Assembly: GCA_018806915.1 (NCBI GenBank)
Contig: JAGKQI010000046.1
Location: forward strand, 992,001-1,056,000
DNA: 64,000 nucleotides
Source of the DNA: Phytophthora colocasiae
Lineage: Eukaryota; Oomycota; Peronosporomycetes; Peronosporales; Peronosporaceae
Direction: 5' to 3'
The position numbers and the translations under genes are program-made. Every line of letters begins with the position of its first letter. Within the stretch, counting starts at the first letter, position 1. The notes below the pieces were generated by a model that saw only the letters and a program-made list of their open reading frames with translations, was not told the origin of the DNA and did not search any database. Of the stretch, positions 20,701 to 30,769 are shown piece after piece.

Positions 20701-21551
20701 GAGACACTCAGCGATCGACTTGGTCCACGACCAGTATCGCTCGGCGGAGTACGTGCCGCCCCATAGTTCACGGCCTGGGAAGGCCCGATGCCATCGGCAT
20801 CCAGTGACAGTCCATGACCGGCGTCACTCGGCGGAGTACGTGCCGCCCCACAGGGGTTACGTGAGCTTTGCCCACACGTTGACTCACTGTCAACCAGCGC
20901 TACGCGCTCAACAGGACTGCGGTCCCCGCGCTCGGTGCTGTCCACTAACTCGGACACACCGACTTCCAGCATCATAGCCGACTCGGCTCGATGCTCGCGC
21001 CAATAGCGCTTCTGCTTCCTAGCAGAGGTGGGTTCATGACTCGCCAAAGCTCCACTAGGAGAGAAGTGCGTAGCACCTAAGGTCTTCAACCTCCAATCAA
21101 TCCATGGCTCGTGGCGCTCTAGCCACGCCATGCCAAGGATGAGGTCGTACCTCGAATCCAGGTCAAGGACCAAGCGGCGTTCTACGCTATCGAAGTCCAA
21201 GGACTTCAGCCGCAGGTCCATAGGGACCTTGGCCACAGTGACACGGACGCCCGTCGCTAGACGGACAGTGACTGTGTCACCTCTTCGCGCTCGTAGCGCC
21301 TCAGCATATTGCTGACTACCTTCAACGGTGGAGCGTCTGACGTAGTTGCCAGACGCCCCCGAATCGATCAACACGATCCACGGCTTATCAAAGCCCTTCA
21401 CGTCCACCTGGACGACCAGCAAGCCCTGCTTGCTCACACGTTCCGTGTTTAAGAGCACGGAGCTCTTCGGGGCTGAGCCCCAGTGCCTCTCACGCACTGC
21501 AGAACTCAGTTCTTCCCCAGTAGACCGCCCCGCGTCTACTGGGAGCCGGCG
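17634..21551 (-). CDS. pol: B2 pol, largely intact (PR-RT-RNH-INT)
   Basis: One open frame of about 1,287 codons (from 21497) plus the short region entered by the -1 slip at 21551-21557. Domains in order are protease (LIDSGASGNYV), the repeated linker, RT (TYFDDVFVHS), RNase H (VVCDASDFAIGSALL), integrase zinc finger (H-H, then CETCQRVK) and integrase core with D,D-35-E residues (MDFVFGLPKD, VSDRDPRFTGHF, HPQTDGQTERVN with the final E). It ends out of frame after VPVASGLVGEG, where B3 has about 16 more bases and continues into the chromodomain. It is the best pol copy of the B family here. Confidence 0.93.
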   Translation of the reverse strand, partial: RRLPVDAGRSTGEELSSAVRERHWGSAPKSSVLLNTERVSKQGLLVVQVDVKGFDKPWIVLIDSGASGNYVRRSTVEGSQQYAEALRARRGDTVTVRLATGVRVTVAKVPMDLRLKSLDFDSVERRLVLDLDSRYDLILGMAWLERHEPWIDWRLKTLGATHFSPSGALASHEPTSARKQKRYWREHRAESAMMLEVGVSELVDSTERGDRSPVERVALVDSESTCGQSSRNPCGAARTPPSDAGHGLSLDADGIGPSQAVNYGAARTPPSDTGRGPSRSLSVSDTGPVTVIDCAAARSPLSGIGRRPSGSLSITDTGPEGAETCAAARTPSSDVGGRPSQSLSVTNTGPGKAKTCAAARTPSSGHSSARRRRRKALWARRSASEPSVTSSVNAQEGCGQLYTLVDGVDGSAEGSVQLDRLPSVDKPLELEEMSFADFGDALKAGELAEVVIVRPEEELNSSSVVDGSVLTEVKKALNARSGSEIPKNPLDPFYSFLKEYGDVVSKEPPSGLPPDRGVRHEIDLVPGTKYCVTRQWPLPKEQCDVIDAFFRAKHAAGLVRESKSPHSAPTFCVRKPNGKWRIVHAFNKLNAATIPAQTPIPRKDVLQNNMVGCTMYSALDLVDGYYQLLMRASDIPLTAVSTPSGMLWEWLVMPQGLSNAPATFNRLVTQLFRPLRAFAQTYFDDVFVHSQAEHGKTDVEVHVEHVRAVLECMRTNKLYANADKCVFGAEEIPFLGCFIGKHGLRADPAKVKAIVDWPVPLNQKDLRKWLGLANYLHKYSENYAELARPLSDLLKKDSEWAWRAEHESAFTRIKDSLLQAPILALPDPDRPFIVVCDASDFAIGSALLQADAEGRERVIAFESRQLKAAEKNYPVHDKELLAMKYALVKFRVHLLGSKPFVIYTDHASLRTATRSPHLSQRMARWLSFFAEYNFEVKYKPGRQNVLADALSRRPDYELSHVTSVTSSVSDMVRAAYAQDDSCIALLQALGSDEFKDSKVTLSRRLKARLQRYSLEGGLLYYSTGQDDPPRVVVPHDEDLKYRILYEAHDTPTSGHLGREKTYGSVSSMYWWPKLYKWVSTYVHTCETCQRVKPSPHAAALLASLPVPSGCWQSMSMDFVFGLPKDSVGNTGVVVFVDRLSKMAHLAAVPDTVDGAGTATIFIDRVFRQHGLPETIVSDRDPRFTGHFWTSVFKVLGTRLDMSTADHPQTDGQTERVNRVLEDILRSECAETPKRWSAMLPLVEFSMNNAVHASTGFTPFYVNGLAHPRVPVASGLVGEGLCRRSTPSLLLSALVPCVNKSMTSSH

Positions 21552-21557
21552 TTTCCC
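21516..21557 (-). promoter_or_regulatory. -1 frameshift signal of B2
   Basis: The minus strand reads GGGAAAC (21557-21551), a 7-base spacer and the same perfect 10-bp hairpin (21543-21516) as B1. The spacer differs from B1 by one base while heptamer and stem are unchanged. Confidence 0.8.
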
Positions 21558-22508
21558 TGGGCAGAGCCCAAAGCGGGACCCGCGGCAGGGTTTCGGCCAT
21601 TCTGGCCGGCGCGCTCTTTGCGCAGAGGGCAGTTGGGCCTCAAATGTGTGGGACTACCACACGCGTAGCACCGGCGGGTGCTCATACGCTGCACCGCAGC
21701 TCGTAGCTCGGCTACTTCGTCTTCAGCATAGCTGAGGTCCATGGGCTCGGGTCCATCCGACCCCGTGGTGTTAGCACCGACCCTCGACAACTTAAAGTTG
21801 TGTTCGGCATTCAATGCCACGCTCACAGCGTCCTCGAAGCTGCGAGGGCTCTGACGGAATGCCTCCGTCCTGGCCACGCCAGCTCGTAAGCCTTTCCATG
21901 AAGACGGTCACGGCGACCACCTCGGGTAGAGGGTCGGCAGCCATGCCGGCGATGAGCGTGCGTAGCTCTTGGACATAGTCCACCAGATCCTTCTTGCCTT
22001 GACGGCAAGCAAGGAAGCGTGACCGCACGCGATACGCCTGGTTAGGCGGAGCAAACACTTGCGTAAGCTTGGCCTTTAGCTCGCCCCACGTGGGGAAGGC
22101 CGCTTCCACCGACGTCCCAGACGTCAAGGCCCATTCTCGTGCTCGACCTTCGAGCTTAGAGATGGCAAACGCCACGCGTTGTCCCTCCAACTGGAGCATG
22201 GCGGCCACCATGGCCGTTTCAACCTCTCGGGTCCACAACAGGAGGTTCTCTCCCTCCTTCCCGTGGAAGGTCTTCACGCTGAGCGTGACAGGCTTAGCTC
22301 TCGGAGCGGGGTTAACCCCTTTTACATTCCGCTGAATGTGCTCGACGAGAGCGTTCTCGTACGAGGCAAATGCCTCGAGGCGCGCGTTGACGGCCTCTGG
22401 CCCTTGAGACGCAAGGTGCGCCATACCTTCAGGGCCCAGCAAGGACGTAAGTTTGTTAAGCGTGTCCCGCTGACTCGGAGTCAAGTGAGCGTATGCTTCT
22501 TGCTCCAT
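21536..22508 (-). pseudogene. gag: B2 Gag, one frameshift
   Basis: The same Gag as B1, from ATG 22508. One extra A near 21895 (ATGGAAAGGC against ATGGAAGGC in B1) shifts the frame after VTVFMER; the rest, including the CCHC knuckle [14 protein letters not shown], is open in the next frame (21877-21536). The break lies in a short A-run, so it may be a sequencing error. Function is particle assembly. Confidence 0.9.
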
Positions 22509-22565
22509 TCTCACAGAGAAACAGTCTTCAACTCAGGAGTTGGATTGACTACAAGTGCTACCAGA

Positions 22566-22947
22566 TGCAGCGGGGCTGCGTAGGTGTGCACCGCACAGAG
22601 GAGGTTTAGTTGACTCGTAGAGTCCTGCTTGCGAGGCACTAGCCTTCGGTTCTATACAAGAACCAAGTAGTCCACTAAATACGGGACTCACTGAATCAGT
22701 GTCCCTAAAACAAAGGAACTGACACTAATTATGTAAAATGCAAACTGATTTTTATTGACTTTACTGCCCTAATCGTAAATGTAACGGATTTAGTATCTAG
22801 CATACTAAATCCTAATCAAAATGCAACGTGAGGCTCTGAGGCCATCTACGTATCTACTCGTGTGTGCCACACCATTATGTAACCACATAAATGTATCCAC
22901 GTGTGTCACACACCAACGAGAAACATTCGTGTAACATCCCCGTTACA
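22566..22947 (-). repeat. B2 5' LTR
   Basis: 382 bp. It matches the 3' LTR except for the loss of one 41-bp unit and a few substitutions. It ends at the GCGGC duplication. Confidence 0.92.
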
Positions 22948-24503
22948 GCGGCGCCCTTGGCGAGCTTGCCTGTACCCTCTGGGTGTTGGCAGTCCATCAG
23001 TCTGGACTTTGTGTTTGGCGTGCCAAAGGATACGGCAGGCAACACGGGCGGTGTGGTCTTTGTTGACCGTCTGAGCAAGATGGCTCATCTAGCGGCTGTG
23101 CCGGACACCGTCGATGGCGCTGGTACAGCGACGATCTTTATCGATCGGGTCTTCCGCCAGCATGGGCTGCCAGAGACCATTGTCTCGGATCGAGACCCCC
23201 GTTTCACGGGTCACTTCTGGACGTCCGTCTTTAAGGTGCTTGGCACTCGACTGGACATGTCCACGGCGGATCATCCGCAGACCGACGGTCAGACGGAGCG
23301 CGTGAATCGCGTCCTGGAGGACATCCTCCGCAGCGAATGCGCTGAAACGCCGAAGCGTTGGAGCGCTATGCTCCCTCTCGTTGAGTTCTCAATGAACAAT
23401 GCGGTGCACGCCTCAACAGGCTTCACCCCGTTCTACGTGAACGGCCTCGCGCATCCGCGCGTCCCGGTGGCCTCGGGCTTAGTGGGGGAGGGACTGTGCC
23501 GTCGCTCGACTCCGAGCTTGCTGTTATCAGCCCTCGTGCCGTGTGTAAACAAGTCGATGACTTCCTCTCATTGAGGCTTAGCGTCTTACGCCGTGTGCGT
23601 GACGCAATGGCCGAAAGCCAAGATGTTCAAAAGGAACAGGCTGATGCCAAAGGTAGAGACAATGTGTGGGAATTCAAGGTCGGTGACCAAGTTTTATTAA
23701 ACGCGAAGAACCTGCCTACACACGCAGTGTCTGCCGTCTTCAAGACGAAGTTGCGTCCACGCTTCATCGGACCGTTCACGGTCGTGGCCAAGAAGGGCCT
23801 CGCATACACGCTTGACCTGCCAAAGCGGATGCAAACACATCCCGTGTTCTACGTTGGCTTGCTTAAGCCTTATCGGGACCCTGCTCTTGTGAGCTCTGAG
23901 GCGCCGGCGCCGAGTCGGACGAAGGCTGCACGACAGCAGGGTGTGGATGCGCAGGAGGCTACACGGCAGCAGGTGGCAGAGTCACAGGTGGTTGCATCTG
24001 AACCAACAGGTCTAGCCGATCCCTCAAATGAGCAACGTGATGCTCGAGGTCATAGACCTGCTGATGCAGCACAGGAGGCGACTCAGACCGGTCCCCGTTA
24101 CTCTAGGTCTCCTCGAGACCAGTCGCTAAGCGATGGGTTGGACGACCAACGTTGTGGTCGTGCTCCTTCACCGAGTCGACGCGGGTCTGCAAGCAATGCA
24201 GCGCGTCTACACTCGCAGCACGAGAACCAATCGACCGCTCGTCCTCCTCCTGCTCTGCTCGATGAGCAAGGTGAGCTTCACTATCATGGGGATCGCCTGA
24301 TGGCGCGGCGACGTCGCCAAGGTCACAACCAGTATCTGGTGAAGTGGCGAGGTTACCCTCACTCACAGAACTCGTGGGAGTTTGAGGTGCCACTACGGCA
24401 GGATTGCCCCGACGTCGTTGACGCGTATGATCGGGCACACCCGGTATCAGACCGCCCGGTAGGCGTGCGACGGAGTCGCCGGGTGCCAAGCACCTCCCAC
24501 TAA
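22948..24503 (+). pseudogene. pol: B1 pol, 3' part (integrase core, chromodomain)
   Basis: This resumes B1 pol after B2. The integrase core residues are visible (LDFVFGVPKD, VSDRDPRFTGHF, HPQTDGQTERVN with E). The frame ends at 23574, after the lesion shared with B2, and continues in another frame from about 23496 through the GPY/F module (RPRFIGPFTVVAKKGLAYTL) to a chromodomain (HNQYLVKWRGYPHSQNSWEF) and stop at 24501-24503. Joined to 12075-15369 it would make a standard chromovirus pol, but at least two frameshifts and the B2 insertion inactivate it. Confidence 0.92.
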
Positions 24504-25413
24504 GGTGGGAGTCCTCAGGGTCGTTGCTGAGCTCAGGCTCTGACCCGTAGCTGCAATACTTGCAGCGAGCACGTCGGTGCCGTCGACGTGGCATCGAATG
24601 CTCAAACTGCAAGCGCAGTAGAGCTACATGCGCCTCGAGCGCGTGTTTCAAGGGTCTATGACCCTTTAATAACACTGGCCTATGGCTCGGAGCTTCGCGA
24701 TCATGAAGCGAAGAGGGTTCGTGATGAACAACCGTCTTAATGACGTTCTGTCTAAGTGACAAGTGGTGATGGAAACGGATTATATCCGATCACCTGACGC
24801 TGGAAGCGTTCAATGGGTATGACTATGTCATGAGGCACTGTGGATGCCAGGGATGCCAATGCATTGACCCCGCATGTTGCATAGCAGAAGGAGGTAGGTA
24901 TGCTCCTCCTGAGCGACAGCTTAGCTGTCTGGTGCTCGTTGTCGTGTCTACGACTGTGCTGAGCACGTGTATTCACAAGACACAGTGTCTGTGACACATA
25001 GTGGCGCTTGCGCCTGCTTCAAGGACAACTTGGGCATCAAGCCCTGCACACAGTGCTCATCCGAGGATCACACACACTGTGAAGCGAGTGGGCCCCACTG
25101 CTGTGTGGTTCGTGGAACCGTTGGGAGCCTGAAAGGCTTGCCCTGTGGATCACTGATCCAGTAGTATCATAGATACGCCACCTGTGGCCATCTTTCCACG
25201 CCCGTAGAGCCCCATGACTCGAGCCAGTATGCTCCTATGCTTGATAAGCATTGTGCCTAAGTGTGTGCCAAGTGGCATCGCGTACGGAGGCGTGTAACGC
25301 GCACGAGAGATAGCGCCGTCCGCGCAAGGCGTGGTGCCGTGGCCATCGGCCGATAATCGCGTCGTGTGTTTACACTTTCCGGATACGGTATCCGGAATTT
25401 TGGTGGGGGAGAG
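24504..25413 (+). other. B1 3' untranslated region
   Basis: The mirror copy of the B2 region at 15793-16703. It ends with the 10-bp palindrome at 25377-25397 and the polypurine tract GGTGGGGGAGAG right before the LTR. The short cysteine-rich frame at 24967-25164 has only GTG as a possible start. I see no gene. Confidence 0.6.
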
Positions 25414-25806
25414 TGTAACGGGGATGTTACACGAATGTTTCTCGTTGGTGTGTGACACACGTGGATACATTTATGTGGGTACATAATGGTGTGTGACACT
25501 CATGGATACATTTATGTGGGTACGTAATGGTGTGGCACACACGGGTAGATACGTAGATGGCCTCAGAGCCTCACGTTGCATTTTGATTAGGATTTAGTAT
25601 GCTAGATACTAAATCCGTTACATTTAGGATTAGGGCAGTAAAGTCAATAAAAATCAGTTTGCATTTTACATAGTTAGTGTTAGTTCCTTTATTATAGGGA
25701 CACTAATTGTGTGAGTCCCCGACCGAAGGCTAGCGCCTTGCAAGCAGGACTCTACGAGTCAACTAAACTTCCTCTGTGCGGTGCACAGCTACGCAGCCCC
25801 GCTGCA
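25414..25806 (+). repeat. B1 3' LTR
   Basis: 393 bp. Relative to the 5' LTR it lacks about 33 bases after GAGTCCC (near 25717). It is followed by the CGATG target duplication. Confidence 0.92.
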
Positions 25807-25986
25807 CGATGGACTACGCCGTACCGACAATGTTAGGAGTACATCCGACGACACCTTCGGATTCAACCGTAGCAATGATGGCCAGTGAAGAGAAACGGAT
25901 GGTAGTTATTCCAGGGGTGGGTACATTGACGATCCCTATTGAGAAACTGGAGAGACTGTGAATGAGAATGCCGTGATAAAACAAGT
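25807..25986 (+). pseudogene. element A Gag, C-terminal end
   Basis: After the duplicated CGATG the Gag of element A resumes: IEIDDPM from before B1 continues as DYAVPTMLGVHPTTPSDS and ends LTIPIEKLERL with TGA at 25959-25961. A few bases later (25987) the sequence becomes element C, so the rest of A is gone. Confidence 0.75.
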
Positions 25987-26051
25987 TCATGAGCCGGATC
26001 CCGCCACAAGGAAGTTGGATCCTGCGAGCCATCTAACAGCCAGTGACCGGC

Positions 26052-29000
26052 CAGCAGTGCGAGAATGGCGAAGCTTATGCGGAGGATCTCGAGAAGGAGA
26101 TGGCGGTGCTACCGGAGGTTGTGATGGCTACGGTCGAAGTGAAGATCGAGGATCTCCAAGTGGGGGATCCAGCCTCCAACACGCCCGAAGAGATCCAACG
26201 GCTGGCGAATGAGATCTGGAGGTACAAGCACCTGCTGATTGGGAAGGGTAACGCCTTACCCCCTCCTGCTGTAGGCGCGATCTGTGACATCGATGTGGGA
26301 GACGCCAAGCCGATCGCCCAGCGAGTACGCAAAGTGGCACCGCAGTATCGTGAGAAGCTCTCGGATCTGATCAAAGGGCTGTTGCAAGCGAAGATCATCC
26401 AAGTCTCTACGTCGCCGTGGGCCTCGCCAATCGTTGTGATCATTAAGAAGAACGGCGTTGATATCCGACTCTGCATCGATTACCGCCTGGTGAACAGTTT
26501 GACAAGGCTGATGGTGTACCCAATGCCTCTCATCAACGATCTACTGGAGGATCTCGACGCCGTGTTGTGGTACTGTTCTCTCGATATGGCTAGTGGTTTC
26601 TGGGTAGTGTCAATGACGGATCGTGCGAGGGCCATCTCGGCGTTTATTACCCCGTTTGGATTGTTTGAGTGGAATCGAATGCCGTTTGGTCTTAAGAATG
26701 CCCCACAGATCTACCAACGTTTGTTGGACAACGCACTCTACGGATTCCTACGGATCCCACCCACGGCCGGATCCGGATCCGCGTTGGATCTCTTCCGAGA
26801 CGGGATCCCGGAGACGGATGGTAAACCGTCTGTACTGGGACGAAGGTCGTACATCGATGACATCTTAGTGACGGCTGGATCTTGGGATCACCTGTGTGAG
26901 CGGGTGCATCTGCTGCTGGAGGCTTGTGACAAGTGGAACCTGTCAATTAGTGTGGCCAAGAGCTTTTGGGGACTGAGGAAGGTCGATTACTTGGGACACC
27001 AAGTGTCTAATGAGGGATTGGAGGCGCATCCGAAGGATCGAGAAGCGCTGGTGGATCTCGCGTTCCCGAGATCATTGCGAGCTATGCAATCCTTCCTGGG
27101 TAGTTTAAATTATTACGCTCGATTCATCGAAGATATGGCGGTCTACGCGTCAGTACTCTACGAACTGAGGGAGGTCGACTTCGCGGAGTTGAGATCCAGC
27201 CGCAAGATCCTGCCGCCAATAAACTCCACAGTCGAAGATTCGAAGGATCCGACAGATCCGAGAGATCCAGACGAGAAATGGATCCGTGCTTCAGCCGCTT
27301 TCGAGGCCTTGAAGAAGAAGATCGCTATGACTCCTACGCTTCGGCATTTCGATCCCGACAAGCAACCGGTGGTGATCGTCTACGCCAGCGAATGGGCCAT
27401 CTCAGCTTCCCTGACGCAGGACCACGACGGGATCTACATGCCGGTGATGTTCGCCAGTAGATCTCTGAAGCCGAATGAGATAAACTATGGGATCGTGGAG
27501 AAGGAAGTGTTAGCTCTGCTAAGGATCCTGGATCTCGGGTATTCCATGTTGGTTGGACGACGGATCCGGATCCTGACCAGGCACTCTACCCTCGGATGGC
27601 TGTTCCGTTCTGCCGGACTACAAGGAAGATTGGGCCAATGGGCGGCATTGTTATCGCCTTGGACCTTGGAGATCACGAAGTGTACGAAAGGGAGGACGAG
27701 ATCCTCGGATCCCTCGCCGCAAGTATCACCCCGAGATCCGAGGTGGACCAAGCGTTGGTGAGCATCGCCCCAAGGAAGGAACCGCGTCGAGCGATCCAGA
27801 TGCCGGTGCCAACTGTGAAGCCAGAGGAAGAGTTGTGGGTGGTTAGTTTTGACGGATCCGCCAGGGTAAAACGTGGTGGAGGATCCTTCAGTGCGATTGT
27901 ATGGGAGCTGCCCGAATGGAAGGTGGTTAAAGCAGCGTCTCGGTACGTGGAGAGTCTGACAGTCAACGAAGCGGAGTACAACGGACTTCTATTGTGTTTC
28001 GAGCTGCTCGAAGATCTGACTAAGGGACGACTCATTATCTATCTGCGGAGATTCGAATCTGGTGATCCGCCAGATGCGTGGGGAGACCGACTGTAAAGCG
28101 CCAGCCCTGACGCTGCTGAGACAGAAGGCACTGGCACAGCTCCGGGAATGGCCGGACCACGACTTGCTACATGTGAAACGAGCGTGGAACGCCAGCGCCG
28201 ATAGCTTGGCCAGCGCAGCATTGCAGCGAGAGAGTGGGAATGCCGTCGACCAGGAAGGGGATCGCGAGGATCTCGTCACCCTAAATCGATTGGATGAGAT
28301 CCTGACCTCAGGATCCGAGGATCCAAAGCCACGGGTCAGTGCAGTCACCACCCGAAGACAGGCCAGAGAGGGGAAACCCCGAGTACTCGACGAAGAGTCC
28401 GTGCAGCAGCTGAGAATTGACCGGATCCGACGATCCCAAGACGAGGAAACATGGATCTCCAACCTGAAGTCGTTCTTGCGAGGACAGCTGACGGATCTGA
28501 CTGCGGCTGAAGCCAAGACGTGCCGTCTGCTAGCCGACAATTTCGAGTTGGACGAGGATGAGCTGTTGTTCTATTGCGCACCTTCACGAAGGACCGAAGC
28601 AGATCGAGACGGATTGTTACGATTGGTTATACCTGAGACGTTGCAAGCAGACCTACTGCATCACTATCATGTGAGTTTGGAAGGGGGTCATCAGGGGATT
28701 GGGCGTACGTACCAGAGGATCAAGGACCACTTCTACTGGAGAGGCCTTTTCAAATCCGTACAGCAGTTTGTCGGAGAGTGCGTGGATTGCGAGACGGGCA
28801 AGGGACGACCCACAATTCGCGGTGTGTCGCCGGGTAATATCCGAGCCACTTACCCGTTTCAAGTGATCGCTATGGATCATATACCTTCGCTACCGAGATC
28901 CGAGAAAGGGAACACTGAGCTGCTAGTATGGGTGGATCTCTTTACCGGTTACGTGATTGTCAATGCTAACAACTCGCGAACGGCCCAGGCCATCGCGGAG

Positions 29001-30032
29001 TCCTATGAGATCTGCGTATTTCGACGGTTCGGTGCCAGCCAGGTGATCCGACACGACCGAGAACCCGGGTTTATGTCCGACTTCTTTCGTGCTTTCAACC
29101 GGATCCTAGGCCAGCGCCTGAGAGCCACTATGGCCTATCGACCACAATCGAATGGCACAGCCGAGCGGATGGTGCAGACAATCACGCGGGCGATCAAGAT
29201 GTACGTCCAGGATCCCGACCAGCGAGACTGGGACGAGTACGCAGAACGCCTGACTTTCGCCCTGAACACTGCACAAGATCGGACTAGGGGCGACACGCCG
29301 TTCTACCTCGCCCATGGCTGGGATCCCAAGACAACCCTAGAAGCAACGCTCTCGCTGGGGAATACCGGGCGCCGTGATGTAGATCCACGACGTTGGAGGT
29401 ATCAGATCCAGCGGCACTATCAACTAGCCAGAGCTGAGGTGAATGACCGTTTGAAGCAGGCAATCTCGGATCGTGCCGACAGGCAGAGCGAAACGGCGAC
29501 GCAACACCCCATCGAGGCTGGATCCCAAGTGTGGCTGTTCTTAGACAGAGTCAAGGAGGGGTACGCCAAAAAGCTCGCTCATCTGTGGCATGGACCGTTC
29601 CGTGTGGCAGAAATGGCGAACGAGTATGCAGTCCGTTTAGAGGTCGCTGGTACAGACTATCGTTTGTTTCCGGTAGTGCACATCTCTAAGTTGAAGCCAG
29701 TCAGGACGTTCCCAGATCGACCGAAGATCCAGTTGACGGTGGACGAAGCAGACCGTTTGGACTTCGATGAAGCCTTGTTGCTGGAAGACAGCTGGGATCG
29801 CGATCTGGAAGACGACGAGTTCGAAGTCGAGCGGATCACAGACGTCCGGACGGGGCGACCCACTCGATATGGCCGGATCCGCCGAGAATTCCAAGTTTTC
29901 TGGAAGGGATACGAGGATCCTACCTGGGTAGATGAAGCAGACCTGAACTGTGGTGCGTTGCTGCATGAGTTCCTCCAAGAACGGAGTAAAAAGAACCGAT
30001 TCCAAGCAATGCAGTCACATGAGGAGGAGTAG
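26052..30032 (+). pseudogene. pol: C1 pol: RT, dual RNase H, integrase, chromodomain
   Basis: RT starts near 26290, with LCIDYRLVN and catalytic SYIDDILVTA (about 26855). The usual gypsy RNase H follows (VVIVYASEWAISASL, about 27370). A second RNase H (27830-28240) shows SFDGSAR, NEAEYNGLLL, GDSNLVIRQM and NASADSLASAA, i.e. the D-E-D-D set. Integrase has the HHCC zinc region (CVDCETGKG) and core residues in MDHIPS, IRHDREPGF and YRPQSNGTAERMV. A GPY/F-like part and a chromodomain (REFQVFWKGYEDPTWVDEAD) end at TAG 30032. Frames break near 27690 (a lost G) and near 28040, inside the second RNase H. The latter break is shared with C2. Confidence 0.92.
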
Positions 30033-30769
30033 CCGAGGTGGTGGATTTTCCATTGGTGAGGGCGCTCGCCAATGTGGAAGAGAAGACTGGCAGTTTACTG
30101 CAAGTGGACGCGCTGTATGTTTACATTTGAAGAAAAGAAGGTTGACCCCTGAAGAAGGAACAGATGCCGGCCAAATCGATGCCTTGTCACCTTGGGTCCT
30201 GAGGTTGGATCCTCGGATCTCCGAGTGGATCCTTGGGTTTTGAAGTCGGATCCTTGGGTCCTGAAGTTGGATCCTCGGATCTCCGAGTGGATCCTTGGGT
30301 TTTTGAAGTCGGATCCTTGGGTCCTGAAGTTAGATCCTCGGATCTCCGAGTGGATCCTTGGGTCTTTGAAGTTGGATCCTTGGGTCCTGAGGTTGGATCC
30401 TCGGATCTCCGAGTGGATCCTTGGGTCTTTGAAGTTAGATCCTTGGGTCCTGAGGTTGGATCCTCGGATCTCCGAGTGGATCCTTGGGTTTTTAAAGTTG
30501 GATCCCTAGGTCCCGAGGCTGGACCCTCGGATCCCCAAGTTTGGATCCTTGGATCCTGAGGTTGGATCTTCGGATCTCAGAATTTTGATCTTTGGATCTT
30601 TGGATCCTCGGATCTCAGAGTTTGGGTCCTTGGATCCTGAAGTCGGATTTTCAAGCTTTCAAACAGTGGGCCTCACTATTGTTTCACTGGAAAGCCGGGA
30701 TTATTGTGTACGGATCCCGAAAGAAAAACCAGAACAGACAAGAAGATGTATGGAATTATGCAACGCCAC
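30033..30769 (+). repeat. C1 intergenic region with 63-bp minisatellite
   Basis: Five tandem 63-bp units (30192-30507) of the type TTGGGTCCTGAGGTTGGATC plus a CTCCGAGTGGATCC core, then degenerate GGATC-rich sequence to about 30650. It separates the stop of pol from the stop of the antisense gene, which converge here. Short frames across it are repeat artefacts. Confidence 0.88.

Larger units (their letters stand above)
15370..22947 (-). mobile_element. Ty3/gypsy chromovirus B2, nested in B1
   Basis: A 7.6-kb element in the opposite orientation to its host B1, flanked by GCGGC on both sides. LTRs lie at 22566-22947 (5') and 15370-15792 (3'). The internal order is gag, pol and an untranslated 3' region with a polypurine tract. 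Sequence is nearly identical to B1, and both share one pol lesion near the integrase end, so they belong to one recent subfamily. Confidence 0.95.
10639..25806 (+). mobile_element. Ty3/gypsy chromovirus B1 with nested B2
   Basis: B1 runs LTR, gag, pol, LTR on the plus strand. It is flanked by CGATG at 10634-10638 and at 25807-25811, an exact 5-bp duplication. Its pol is split at 15369/22948 by antiparallel copy B2, which has its own 5-bp duplication. Without B2 the element is about 7.6 kb. Domain order is Gag with CCHC knuckle, protease, RT, RNase H, integrase and chromodomain. It inserted within Gag of element A. Confidence 0.95.

Noticed and set aside
24103..24762. 219-codon antisense frame over the B1 chromodomain
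   Set aside because: It mostly mirrors constrained GC-rich pol codons, so its openness is a by-product. Same for 16445-17104 in B2.
24967..25164. 65-codon cysteine-rich frame in B1, identical in B2 (16239-16042)
   Set aside because: It has only a GTG start, with a stop shortly upstream. B1 and B2 are near-identical over their whole length, so its conservation says nothing.
30192..30507. CRISPR-like array
   Set aside because: The units are contiguous, without unique spacers, and this is eukaryotic transposon DNA.
30192..30559. Long frames across GGATCC repeats, also at 34117-34589, 38063-38578, 42236-42846 and 60322-60967
   Set aside because: They are tandem repeats with unit lengths divisible by three or few stops. 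There is no start context and no non-repeat protein sequence.
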